A DNA stretch of 64,000 nt from PALSA-1003 sp963791945 (GTDB lineage Bacteria > Pseudomonadota > Gammaproteobacteria > Burkholderiales > Casimicrobiaceae): assembly GCA_963791945.1 (NCBI GenBank), contig CAWBUD010000003.1, positions 62,001-126,000 on the forward strand, in the 5' to 3' direction. This document shows, one piece after another, positions 18,933-27,132 of the stretch. The position numbers and the translations under genes are program-made. Position 1 is the stretch's first letter; every line of letters starts with the position of its first letter. The notes under the pieces are model-generated. The model saw only the letters and a list, made by a program, of their open reading frames with translations, ran no database searches and was not told the origin of the DNA.

Positions 18933-20194
18933 CTGCGCACTTATCCACATCAGAGGGTATCCGATTGGGGTTGCGCGAGAACTGGAGACAGTTCTCTCTC
19001 CTGGTCGTGATCAACGCTTTCGTCGGCGGCATGGTCGGCCTGGAAAACACCGTCGTTCCGCTGATCGGCGCGCAAGAGTTCAAGATCGCGTCGACCACGG
19101 CGGTCCTCTCGTTCATCGTCAGTTTCGGCGTGGTCAAGGCTTTCGCCAACCTGGTCTCAGGACATTTCGCCGACCTGTACGGCCGCAAATCGATGCTCGT
19201 TCTCGGCTGGCTGATCGGCTTGCCGGTTCCGTTCATGATCGCCTGGGGGCCAAGCTGGGGCTGGATCGTCGCCGCGAACGCGCTGCTCGGCGTCAATCAG
19301 GGCTTCGCCTGGTCGATGACCGTCATCATGAAGGTCGATTTGGTCGGACCGAGGTCGCGCGGGCTTGCCGTCGGCCTCAACGAATTCGCGGGCTACTTGT
19401 CCGTCGGTGTCACGGCATTCCTGGCCGGCTACATCGCCCAGCGCTACGGATTGCGGCCGCAGCCAATCTACCTCGGCATGGGGTATGCGATCGCGGGGCT
19501 GGTGCTTTCGGTATTGTTCGTCCGCGATACCCGCCAGCATGTCGGCCTTGAAATCTCTCGCCATGCAGCCACCGCCGAGAGGATGTCGTTCTGGCAGGTG
19601 TTCCGACGCGCTTCGATCGGCGACCGCAACCTGTTCGCGGCATCGCAGGCTGGATTGGTCAACAATCTGAATTTCGGGGTGAGCTGGGGAATCTTTCCGC
19701 TCTTCTTCGCCAGTCTCGGTCTGGCGGTGGGCCGGATCGGTATTCTTAATTCGGTCTATCCCGGGGTGTGGGGCGTATTCCAGACCGTCACCGGGCCCCT
19801 GAGCGACCGCTGGGGCCGCAAGGGATTGATCGCAACCGGCATGTGGGTACAGGCGAGCGGGCTGCTCCTGGTTGCCGCGACGCGCGGCTTCGCTTGGTGG
19901 TTTGTGGCGGCCGTCCTTCTGGGCCTGGGAACCGCAATGGTCTATCCGACCCTGATTGCCGCAGTCTCGGACGCCTCCCATCCCTCGTGGCGCGCAGGTT
20001 CCTTGAGCGTCTACCGTTTCTGGCGCGATCTGGGGTATGCGATTGGCGCGCTGGTTTCGGGAGTGTTGGCCGATTTGTTCGGCTTCGTGTGGGCAATAGC
20101 CGCTGTCGCCGTGCTTGCCGCAATATCAGGTGCAGTGGTTGCATTGGTCATGAAGGAGCGCCGGCCTGCAAGGGTGACGGAGAGTACACAATGA
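18929..20194 (+). CDS. Major facilitator superfamily transporter
   Basis: The protein has 421 residues and about 12 predicted membrane helices. It carries the MFS A-motif between helices 2 and 3 (SGHFADLYGRKSMLVLGWLI) and its second copy in the C half (GPLSDRWGRKGLIATGMW). The start ATG 18929 overlaps the methyltransferase stop (ATGA), and its own stop overlaps the next start, so it is translationally coupled on both sides. The substrate is unknown. The coupling suggests that it moves a substrate or product of the desulfurase, methyltransferase and phosphorylase set. Confidence 0.85.
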   Translation: MTAHLSTSEGIRLGLRENWRQFSLLVVINAFVGGMVGLENTVVPLIGAQEFKIASTTAVLSFIVSFGVVKAFANLVSGHFADLYGRKSMLVLGWLIGLPVPFMIAWGPSWGWIVAANALLGVNQGFAWSMTVIMKVDLVGPRSRGLAVGLNEFAGYLSVGVTAFLAGYIAQRYGLRPQPIYLGMGYAIAGLVLSVLFVRDTRQHVGLEISRHAATAERMSFWQVFRRASIGDRNLFAASQAGLVNNLNFGVSWGIFPLFFASLGLAVGRIGILNSVYPGVWGVFQTVTGPLSDRWGRKGLIATGMWVQASGLLLVAATRGFAWWFVAAVLLGLGTAMVYPTLIAAVSDASHPSWRAGSLSVYRFWRDLGYAIGALVSGVLADLFGFVWAIAAVAVLAAISGAVVALVMKERRPARVTESTQ

Positions 20195-21030
20195 CAGCGC
20201 CAAAAATTCGCGATACGCGTACGGCTCCCTCGATCCTGCCCCAGAAGTATCATGGATCCGCATCGGTTTTCACGCCGGAGGCCTTGCTTCGCGAAGCACG
20301 CCGCCAGAAAGGGATTACCGCATCCGACGTGCCCGAAATCTGCATCCTCGATCCCGATGGCGATATCGTGCGTCACCTCGTGGCGACGAAGCGCGCGCAT
20401 CGATCCTTCACCTGGCCCTGCTATCACACCGATCTCTACGCGTTCGAAGATGATGGCTTGGCGTACGGCATCGTCGGCTGCGCCGTCGGAGCGGCGTTCG
20501 CGGTCCTCGTCGCCGAAGAGCTGTTCGCCTCCGGCTGCCGGCTCCTTCTCAGCATGACCTCCGCGGGCCAGATTCTGCCCGTCCAGCCGCCTCCTTATTT
20601 CATCATGATCGACCGCGCGCTGCGCGATGAAGGCACGAGCTATCACTATCTGCCGCCGGCCGACTACAGTGTGGCCGACCCTCGTCTCGTCGAGCTTGCC
20701 AGAGCATCGCTGACGACGGCTGGCATGGCCGTGCAGGTGGGCGCCACCTGGACCACCGATGCACCGTTCCGTGAGACGACCGAGGCAATCGCGGCAGCGC
20801 GCGAGGCCGGCATCCTCGCCGTCGAGATGGAAGCGGCAGCTCTCTACGCATTCGCCAGGGCGCGCAGCCGCCAGGTCCTCTGCATCGCCCATGTCACCAA
20901 TCAGATGGCGCAGATCGAAGGCGACTTCGAGAAGGGTGCGGTTGCTGGCGCTGAGGAATCGCTCAGGATCATGACATTGATTGCCCGTCGCTGGCGTCTG
21001 CGTCGACAACCAAATGTAGCTCGACCTTAA
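20191..21030 (+). CDS. Nucleoside phosphorylase (PNP/UDP family)
   Basis: The protein has 279 residues. The NP-1 family fold is shown by YGIVGCAVGAAFAVLVAEEL, then MTSAGQILPVQPPPYFIMID, and the purine/ribose site ILAVEMEAAALYAFARARSR (the Met-Glu pair binding ribose). These enzymes cleave nucleosides with phosphate to base and ribose-1-phosphate; close relatives include uridine, purine and methylthioadenosine phosphorylases. The specific nucleoside cannot be read from the sequence. It is the last gene of the coupled run (ATGA overlap with the MFS stop). Confidence 0.82.
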   Translation: MTAPKIRDTRTAPSILPQKYHGSASVFTPEALLREARRQKGITASDVPEICILDPDGDIVRHLVATKRAHRSFTWPCYHTDLYAFEDDGLAYGIVGCAVGAAFAVLVAEELFASGCRLLLSMTSAGQILPVQPPPYFIMIDRALRDEGTSYHYLPPADYSVADPRLVELARASLTTAGMAVQVGATWTTDAPFRETTEAIAAAREAGILAVEMEAAALYAFARARSRQVLCIAHVTNQMAQIEGDFEKGAVAGAEESLRIMTLIARRWRLRRQPNVARP

Positions 21031-21288
21031 ATCACTTACGGAATAAAGCGAGTGTACGCTTCTGTGGCCAAGCAGCTTCGTCGGTGTGCCAACCGAAGAG
21101 TTCGCGTTCGAATCGGCCGACGAACGCGTTCTGCGAGATTTTCATCGAATGCCATTTGAGTCGCTCCGTTCGTCGGCGGACAGGGTCGCGATAATCGGAC
21201 AGGACTTGGGTCGCTCGCGCTAGGGCCCTTCGGCCGCCGTTCCGGCTCGCCAAGCCGGCGGGATGTCTCTTATCAGGTTCATATAGAG

Positions 21289-21666
21289 TCAGGCTCCAAC
21301 TCGCCATGGCGGGTCGAGACGATTGGCACCGGCCCAGTAGAGACAGATGACGTTGCGGGAAGGATCTGCAAGTCGTGCCTCGCGCCAAAGCCACGGTTCG
21401 TCGCGTGGCGCTTGGCTGAAGAGCAAACCCTTGCTTTGAAGCCGTTTGACCGTTTCGTCCAGTGACGAAGTTTCGAAGTACACGACGGTCTGTGATGCCT
21501 CAGCAAGGAGGTCAACCTTGTGGACCGAGAATGTGGTGTCACCTTCCATCGACTTGAAGCGAGCGTAGTGTGGGGCATGGACGATGAGCTCGAATCCCAT
21601 GCACTGATAGAAAGCCACCGAAGCGGCCACGTCAATGGCTGGAAGGGTCACCTGGTTCAGTCTCAT
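21289..21666 (-). CDS. VOC-superfamily (glyoxalase/dioxygenase-like) protein
   Basis: The protein has 125 residues with the paired beta-alpha-beta-beta-beta VOC layout: MRLNQVTLPAIDVAASVAFY, then QCMGFELIVHAPHYARFKSM, and LDETVKRLQSKGLLFSQAP, ending in DPSRNVICLYWAGANRLDPP. Metal ligands typical of glyoxalase I are not clearly all present (the second half has WREARLADPSRN where an HD-type ligand might be expected). Its start lies 35 bp inside the FMN-reductase gene, so it is the last gene of a three-gene operon. Confidence 0.8.
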   Translation of the reverse strand: MRLNQVTLPAIDVAASVAFYQCMGFELIVHAPHYARFKSMEGDTTFSVHKVDLLAEASQTVVYFETSSLDETVKRLQSKGLLFSQAPRDEPWLWREARLADPSRNVICLYWAGANRLDPPWRVGA

Positions 21667-22186
21667 GGTGCCTTATTGCATCCGATAACGCAGCAAGCGA
21701 CTCCCGAATTGGAGTGGCCACGGATGGCGTGGTGACCATGTCTTCTTCATCGAGGTTCGCCCCTAGGAGCGGGATCGTGATCGACGCCCCCTCAACAACG
21801 ACCGCCGCCATGGTTCGCAGCACTTCTCCCAGAGCCGCGTCGGCATGATAGGCACGGGGTGAAGCGTTCAGGATGGCGACCGGCTTCTGGGCAAACGGCT
21901 CGAAGCTGACTAGCCAATCCAGAGCATTCTTGATGGTCCCGGTAACGCCGTGCGCGTACTCCGGGCTTGCAATCATCAGCGCATCTGCACTTGCGACCTG
22001 AGATCGGAATCGCGCGACGATCGCCGGAGGATCGGCGTCGCGGTCGGGATTGAACAAGGGCAGATTGCCCGCGTCATCGAACACCGTTACTGACACGTCC
22101 GAGGGTGCGAGTCTGGCTGCCGCCCGCAGCAAGGCTGAGTTGACCGAGGCGGCGCGAAGGCTTCCGGAAAGAGCGAGTATCCTCAT
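21632..22186 (-). CDS. NAD(P)H-dependent FMN reductase
   Basis: The 184-residue protein has a flavodoxin-like fold: the FMN phosphate loop is ILALSGSLRAASVNSALLRA, the flavin/partner loop is ASPEYAHGVTGTIKNALDWL, and FAQKPVAILNASPR follows. Relatives reduce FMN, quinones or chromate with NAD(P)H. The start at 22186 overlaps the DoxX stop by 4 bp (ATGA); the 3' end overlaps the VOC gene. The context suggests quinone or thiol-redox protection rather than a biosynthetic task. Confidence 0.87.
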   Translation of the reverse strand: MRILALSGSLRAASVNSALLRAAARLAPSDVSVTVFDDAGNLPLFNPDRDADPPAIVARFRSQVASADALMIASPEYAHGVTGTIKNALDWLVSFEPFAQKPVAILNASPRAYHADAALGEVLRTMAAVVVEGASITIPLLGANLDEEDMVTTPSVATPIRESLAALSDAIRHHETEPGDPSSH

Positions 22187-22737
22187 CCGAGTCTCGTGGC
22201 CGCCGGCAATCGACCTTCAAGTGGCAGCGTACGCGATCGCGACCTACGCGAAAGCCAATGATCGATCGAAAATGGACCCGAGCCTCCAAGAACGAGCGTA
22301 GTCAGGCTGGCGAGATAGAGCAGGATGATCTCGTATCCTACTGGGCCGAACTTCGTACCGCTTTCGCTGACCTGTGCGAGCTTCACGGAGAAGAAGCCGT
22401 ACGGCAGATGAATAGTGAACAGCGCTGTCAGCAGCACAACTGCCATGGGCAAGCTTACGATCGGCACGAAGGCACCGATCAAGACGCAGAATCCGCCGAT
22501 CAATTCGACCAGGGTTGTCAGCCACGCGAGCAGAGACGGCATGGGAATGCCGAGCGTGTGGAGAACGACTGCAAAGGTCTCTGGCCCGCGAGACAGTTTC
22601 GCGAAGCCATGCGCCATGAATCCGTATCCGACGATCAGGCGAAGGGAAAGGGGGGCCAATCGACGGAGGAGCACGCGAAGGTCGACGGGCGCCGCGGTCG
22701 GTTGAGCGGTATTGTGTGCCGTAGAAGATGACGCCAT
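22183..22737 (-). CDS. DoxX-family membrane protein
   Basis: The 184-residue protein has four predicted membrane helices: LRLIVGYGFMAHGFAKLSRG, LLAWLTTLVELIGGFCVLIG, VSLPMAVVLLTALFTIHLPY and IILLYLASLTTLVLGG. The GYGFMAHGxxKL and LVELxGG signatures are those of DoxX. The family accompanies oxidoreductases and stress sigma factors; DoxX genes are frequent members of SigF/NrsF-type regulons. It is the first gene of a DoxX-FMN reductase-VOC operon. No SigF-type promoter was found directly upstream. Confidence 0.85.
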   Translation of the reverse strand: MASSSTAHNTAQPTAAPVDLRVLLRRLAPLSLRLIVGYGFMAHGFAKLSRGPETFAVVLHTLGIPMPSLLAWLTTLVELIGGFCVLIGAFVPIVSLPMAVVLLTALFTIHLPYGFFSVKLAQVSESGTKFGPVGYEIILLYLASLTTLVLGGSGPFSIDHWLSRRSRSRTLPLEGRLPAATRLG

Positions 22738-22930
22738 ATAAGCTCCTCAAGCTTGAGAGATCGTGGATGCCTGCTCGAGACGTCGCGATGCGCTATCGAG
22801 CGCCACCCGAGAATCCCGTGCTTCCTGTCATGAATGCCCGACCCGCGTGAGGTTGGGATGCCCGATAGCAGCGCTACCTTGATCATTTGTCGCTTCTTAA
22901 CGGTCCAAAGTCGTCCGCTCGCGGCGGCCG

Positions 22931-23692
22931 CTAGATGCCGGCCCACCATTCGTAGCCTCGATCTTCCCAATAACCGCCCTTGCCGCCGCGGATCTTCTCG
23001 AAGCTCTCGACGAGCTCCATGCGCATGATGTACTTCGCGTGCTTGTAGCCGAGCTGTCGTTCCACGCGAAGACGCACCGGCGCGCCATTCGGTATTGGCA
23101 GCGTGCGGTCGTTGAGGTCGTAGGCGAGGATCGTCTGCGGATGAAATGCATCCTCCAGGTCGATGCTCTCGTAGTACGGGTTCGTGCGGTCGGCGCAGTG
23201 AAACATGACGAATCGCGCCTGCGGCTTCGGCTGCACGGCCTCGAGCAGCGCCGAGAGTCGCGCACCCTTCCATTTTCCGATCGCGCTCCAACCCTCGACG
23301 CAATCGTGACGCGTGATCTGCGTCCGGCTGGGGAGCGCACGCAGCTCGGCCAGCGACAGGCTCGCCGGCTTCTCGACCAGTCCATCCACCGCGAGCCGGT
23401 AATCGGCGAATCCGCCGGCGGCGAGCGTCATGTATTGCGGGTTCGCCGGCATCGAGGTGCCGTTGCTGCGAAAGCGCGGCGACAGATCCGCCTCGCCGAA
23501 CTCCTGCGCCATCGCACGGCGCGGTGCGATGAGATGCTGGGTAACGCTAGAGAGCTTCTCTCCGGCCTCCAGTATCTTGGGAGCCCATTCCGTCTGCGAC
23601 AGGGCATCACACCCCCCAAGCGCGAGAGCACCGGTAGCGCCGAAGGCACTGGCGAGAAAGCGCCGGCGTGAAAGTTCAGCGCGCCTCTTCAT
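22931..23692 (-). CDS. Periplasmic molybdopterin-dependent oxidoreductase (sulfite oxidase/MsrP-like)
   Basis: The protein has 253 residues. A Tat signal (SRRRFLASAFGATGALALGG followed by C) suggests export as a folded, possibly lipid-anchored protein. The oxidoreductase molybdopterin-binding domain follows, with the molybdenum-ligand Cys in TRHDCVEGWSAIGKWKG and the downstream segments RFVMFHCADRTNPYYESIDL and LGYKHAKYIMRMELV. It lacks the dimerisation domain of true sulfite oxidases, as does MsrP. Upstream and overlapping by 17 bp is a cytochrome b gene, the probable electron partner, and before that dsbD. Repair of oxidised methionine or oxidation of a small sulfur compound are both possible. 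Confidence 0.85.
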   Translation of the reverse strand: MKRRAELSRRRFLASAFGATGALALGGCDALSQTEWAPKILEAGEKLSSVTQHLIAPRRAMAQEFGEADLSPRFRSNGTSMPANPQYMTLAAGGFADYRLAVDGLVEKPASLSLAELRALPSRTQITRHDCVEGWSAIGKWKGARLSALLEAVQPKPQARFVMFHCADRTNPYYESIDLEDAFHPQTILAYDLNDRTLPIPNGAPVRLRVERQLGYKHAKYIMRMELVESFEKIRGGKGGYWEDRGYEWWAGI

Positions 23693-24650
23693 TGGAAACC
23701 TCCAGATTGATGCGATAACGCCCGGTAATCATCGAGCGCAGGTGATTCCAGAAACCGCTGATGATCACCTCGAAGACGTGAATGAGAACGAAGGCGACCA
23801 GAAGCCACGCGGCGATGAAGTGGATGGTCCTCGCTGACTGGCGACCGCCGAAAAAGTCGACCCAGCCCGGGATGATCGAGTCCAGCCATGGCGACATCGC
23901 GAAACCCATTAGCACGACCAGGGGCAGCAGCACGAAGATCACGGAAAGATACGCGACCTTCTGCAGCACGTTGTAACGCTTCGCAGCTTCCCCAGTCGGA
24001 TGTCGAAAGCGCAGATGGTCCACGACCGAGCGCCCGATGGAGCGCCAATCGGTGGCGGTCGGGGCGAGGTCGCGGGCAAAGTGGCGGTTCGCGATCGAAT
24101 ACGCCAGATAGCACAGGCCGTTGATCACGAACACCCAGGCGAAGAAGAAGTGCCACCGCCGCGCCATCGACAGCCAGCGATTGCTGGGTATCGTCAGCCA
24201 GCTCGGGAAGGTGCGCTCGACGACATCGCCTTCGGGACCCTCGCTGGCGCCCAGCACACCGGTGGTCACCCATTCGCGACCGAAAAGCCGCGTGAGACCG
24301 ATCACCTCATCGCCGCTTTCCTGCGCCGTGATCTCGAATACCGGCCCCCTCCCCGTATACGAAGACTTGCCCCAGTACAGCGCGGGGTGGGCGCTGAAGA
24401 TGTTAAGCCCGCTCATGAGCAGGACCGTCAGCGCGATCACGTTGATCCAGTGCATGATCCGCACCGCGAGCGTGTGGCGGTCATACAGATAGCTGCGGAG
24501 CGGGAGGGCCGTACCCAGGCTTGGAGCGGAACTGCTGGAAGATATCGTCGATCCCGTTAGGCATTTTGGAAACCCCGGTCGCACGATCAGCCCGGTACGG
24601 GTCGTTGCGTTATCCGCCACCGGCTGTGGGAGGTTGCGGCTTGTGTTCAT
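23676..24650 (-). CDS. Cytochrome b561-type membrane protein (electron partner of the Mo-enzyme)
   Basis: The protein has up to 324 residues. Four membrane helices carry candidate haem histidines: RIMHWINVIALTVLLMSGL, RRWHFFFAWVFVINGLCYLA, and HFIAAWLLVAFVLIHVFEVI, with a periplasmic loop between helices 1 and 2. The first about 50 residues (Ser-rich, STISSSSSAPSLGTALPL) do not look like the family; conserved sequence begins at RSYLYDRHTLAVRIMHW. Another frame over the same DNA encodes a short peptide (see findings), so the true start or a frameshift is unresolved. It lies 7 bp after the dsbD stop and overlaps the molybdoenzyme gene. Confidence 0.8.
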   Translation of the reverse strand: MNTSRNLPQPVADNATTRTGLIVRPGFPKCLTGSTISSSSSAPSLGTALPLRSYLYDRHTLAVRIMHWINVIALTVLLMSGLNIFSAHPALYWGKSSYTGRGPVFEITAQESGDEVIGLTRLFGREWVTTGVLGASEGPEGDVVERTFPSWLTIPSNRWLSMARRWHFFFAWVFVINGLCYLAYSIANRHFARDLAPTATDWRSIGRSVVDHLRFRHPTGEAAKRYNVLQKVAYLSVIFVLLPLVVLMGFAMSPWLDSIIPGWVDFFGGRQSARTIHFIAAWLLVAFVLIHVFEVIISGFWNHLRSMITGRYRINLEVSNEEAR

Positions 24651-24657
24651 GGTGTGT

Positions 24658-26514
24658 TCAGATCGCCGCGCCTGTCGCTGGGCGCATGGCTCGCGCGAGA
24701 CTTGTCAGGAACCGATTCGGAGACTCGAAGCCGATCACGCGTGCGCCCGGCACCTCGACGCCTTGGCCATCGAAGAAGATTGTTCCTGGTGGCCCGAACA
24801 GACCGAACCGCTTGAGGAGCGCCTTGTCCTCAGCGTTGTTCGCCGTCACGTCGGCCCTGAGCAACTGCATGCCGGCTAACTTGCTGGCGATGCGCGGATC
24901 GTTGAAGGTGAAGCGATCCATCTCCTTGCAGGATACGCACCAGTCCGCGTAGAAGTCGAGCACCACCGGCTTGCCCTTCGTGTCCGCCAGCGCCACATCG
25001 AGCTGGTCGATGCTCTCGACGCGGCGCCAGGCCAGCGATCCCGGCTCCGAGGCGCCGGCGGCCGAAGCCAATCGTTCCAGCGGCCGCAATACATCGCGCC
25101 CCCCACTCGCGGCACCGACTATCTGCACAGCGCCGAGGACGAGCAGCACGAGCCCAACACCTTTCCCAAGGCGCTGCCAGCCGCCTGCATCCGCGGGAAG
25201 CGCGTCGAGCACGGAAAGGTACGTCGCGCCGACGATGAGCAATGCCGCCCAGGCGAGCATCTGAGCCAAGGCCGGAATCAAGGGCGAGACCGTCCACAGG
25301 GCGACCGCAATCAGCAGCACGCCAAACACGCGCTTGATCGACTCCATCCACGGCCCTGCACGCGGCAGCAGCGAGCCTGCGCTGACGCCAACAAGCAGCA
25401 GCGGCACGCTCATGCCTGTGGCCATCGCGAACAGCGCGCTGCCGCCGATTACGACGTCGTGCGTCTGCGAGATGTAGAGGAGGGCGCCGGCCAACGGAGC
25501 GGCAACGCAGGGCCCGACGATCAGGGCGCTGATCGCCCCCATGGCCAGCACGCCGGCGAGCCTTCCGCCGCTCGTACGCGCCGAGGCCTGCGCGAGGCGC
25601 GTTTGCCACGCGGAAGGGAGTTGCAATTCGTAGAAGCCAAACATCGATAGCGCCAGCGCGACGAGGAGGGCAGCGAACGAGGCCAGCACCCACGGCTGCT
25701 GCAGCGATGCGGCGAGACCTTCACCGACGAGACCAGCGGCGATGCCGAGTGCGGTATAGACGATCGCCATACCGAGCGCGTAAGCGAGCGCCAGCACGAA
25801 GCCGCGCGTCTTGGTCAGCCCATGATCGCCCCCATCGCGCTGATCCCTGCTCTGTCCGACGATGATCGACGACAGAATTGGCAGCATCGGCAGTACGCAC
25901 GGCGTGAAGCTCAGCAGCAGGCCGAGCACGAAGAAGATCGGCAGGACTGCGAGCAGCGACCGGGATCTCAACGCGGTTTCGACGCGGCCTGCATCCGTCG
26001 ATGTCGCCGACGGGGAGGCGGTCGATGCCGAGCCCTTGACCGGTGGCTGCAGGATGCTCGAAGCGGAGCCAAGCGTAAGCTGGGCCGTGCGCGTCTCAGG
26101 CGGATAGCATATGCCCTGGTCGGCGCAGCCCTGCAGCTTTGCGGTCAGCGTGAACGGGCCACTCGCGGCCTGCACCGGAAGCTTCACGACTACGTCGCCG
26201 CGATAGATCTCAAGCCGCCTGTTGAAGGTTTCGTCGAACTTGATCTTGCCTGGCGGATACTGCGGAACACCAAGCTGTGCGCCATCGCTCGCGGCAAAGC
26301 TGAAGCGCTCGCGGTAGAGGTAATAGCCTTCGGCAATGTTGAAGCGTGCCTCGACGGCGCTGCCGTCATCGCTGATCGCAGCGGAGAACTTTAACGCATC
26401 CTCCGGGTCGAGAAAGTCGGCCGCGTGCGCGGCAGGGAGGAGCAGACACGCCAGCAACGCGCCTACGAGAAGCGCGGCACGGCCGATCCATAGGCGAATG
26501 TTCATAGTTTGCAT
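24658..26514 (-). CDS. dsbD: Thiol:disulfide interchange protein DsbD
   Basis: It starts at ATG 26514 or 26505. The protein has about 618 residues in three parts: a signal peptide plus periplasmic alpha domain with the Cys pair in LQGCADQGICYPPETRT; an eight-helix membrane domain with Cys in LSFTPCVLPMLPILSS and IVGPCVAAPLAGALL; and a thioredoxin-like gamma domain with the CxxC in LDFYADWCVSCKEMDRFTF. It carries electrons from cytoplasmic thioredoxin to the periplasm. Being first in an operon with a cytochrome b and a molybdoenzyme suggests periplasmic thiol or sulfoxide maintenance. Confidence 0.95.
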   Translation of the reverse strand: MQTMNIRLWIGRAALLVGALLACLLLPAAHAADFLDPEDALKFSAAISDDGSAVEARFNIAEGYYLYRERFSFAASDGAQLGVPQYPPGKIKFDETFNRRLEIYRGDVVVKLPVQAASGPFTLTAKLQGCADQGICYPPETRTAQLTLGSASSILQPPVKGSASTASPSATSTDAGRVETALRSRSLLAVLPIFFVLGLLLSFTPCVLPMLPILSSIIVGQSRDQRDGGDHGLTKTRGFVLALAYALGMAIVYTALGIAAGLVGEGLAASLQQPWVLASFAALLVALALSMFGFYELQLPSAWQTRLAQASARTSGGRLAGVLAMGAISALIVGPCVAAPLAGALLYISQTHDVVIGGSALFAMATGMSVPLLLVGVSAGSLLPRAGPWMESIKRVFGVLLIAVALWTVSPLIPALAQMLAWAALLIVGATYLSVLDALPADAGGWQRLGKGVGLVLLVLGAVQIVGAASGGRDVLRPLERLASAAGASEPGSLAWRRVESIDQLDVALADTKGKPVVLDFYADWCVSCKEMDRFTFNDPRIASKLAGMQLLRADVTANNAEDKALLKRFGLFGPPGTIFFDGQGVEVPGARVIGFESPNRFLTSLARAMRPATGAAI

Positions 26515-26619
26515 CTGAAGCCTAGAGCGCGACCCGCAATCCACAGCAAAATCGGCCGGGAACGAGGTCACGTTGTAGCGGCGCGGGGGGTGATTCCGGC
26601 CCCCCGCGCGCTGCTCGAC

Positions 26620-26913
26620 TTACTTCGCCACCGCTTCCTTGGACATCGCGTCGTGGGACATCGCGTCGTGGGACATCGCATCCTTCTTCATTGCGCCCTT
26701 GGACGGCTTGCCTTTCTTTGCATCCTTGGCCTTCGCATTCTTGGCCGTGGCGTCCTTGGTCATTGCATCCGTGGACATCGCATCCTTAGACATCGCGTCG
26801 TGCGACATCGCGTCGTGCGACATCGCATCCTTGGACATAGCATCCTGTGCATACACGGCTGAGCCGGCACACATCAGACACGCGGAAATGAGAGCTGCAG
26901 CGAGTTTGTTCAT
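26620..26913 (-). CDS. Secreted MXKDX pentapeptide-repeat protein
   Basis: The 97-residue protein has a signal peptide (MNKLAAALISACLMCAGSAV, cleavage likely at YAQ) followed by repeats of the pattern DAMSK/DAMSH (5-residue period) broken by a Lys/Ala-rich middle (KNAKAKDAKKGKPSKGA). This is the penta-MXKDX family, small periplasmic proteins of unknown function. Abundant Met, His and Asp at fixed spacing suggests metal binding or a methionine-oxidation sink. It lies between dsbD and the DUF1223 gene, near a SigF/NrsF-type sigma unit. Confidence 0.85.
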   Translation of the reverse strand: MNKLAAALISACLMCAGSAVYAQDAMSKDAMSHDAMSHDAMSKDAMSTDAMTKDATAKNAKAKDAKKGKPSKGAMKKDAMSHDAMSHDAMSKEAVAK

Positions 26914-27132
26914 TCAAGGCTCCAAAAGAAAGTTAGGGTTTGCGCGGCACAATGCCGCATTTTCAGCGAAGCTGATCGAACAGCTTCGACCGAACCGGTA
27001 CGGCGTGATTCGCAGGCTGTCCTTCCAACAAGCAGCGCGGTTGTCTCTCGAACCCTGGGCTTCCGGCCGAAGGTCGTCTGTAGCTCCGACGTGTCCGACG
27101 ATGCAACCGATAGCGGGCTCCGCCGTTCATCT

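Noticed and set aside
26639..26862. Plus-strand frame rich in DIAS/DIAC repeats opposite the MXKDX gene
   Set aside because: It is the complement of the pentapeptide repeat; the minus-strand frame has a signal peptide and a known family.
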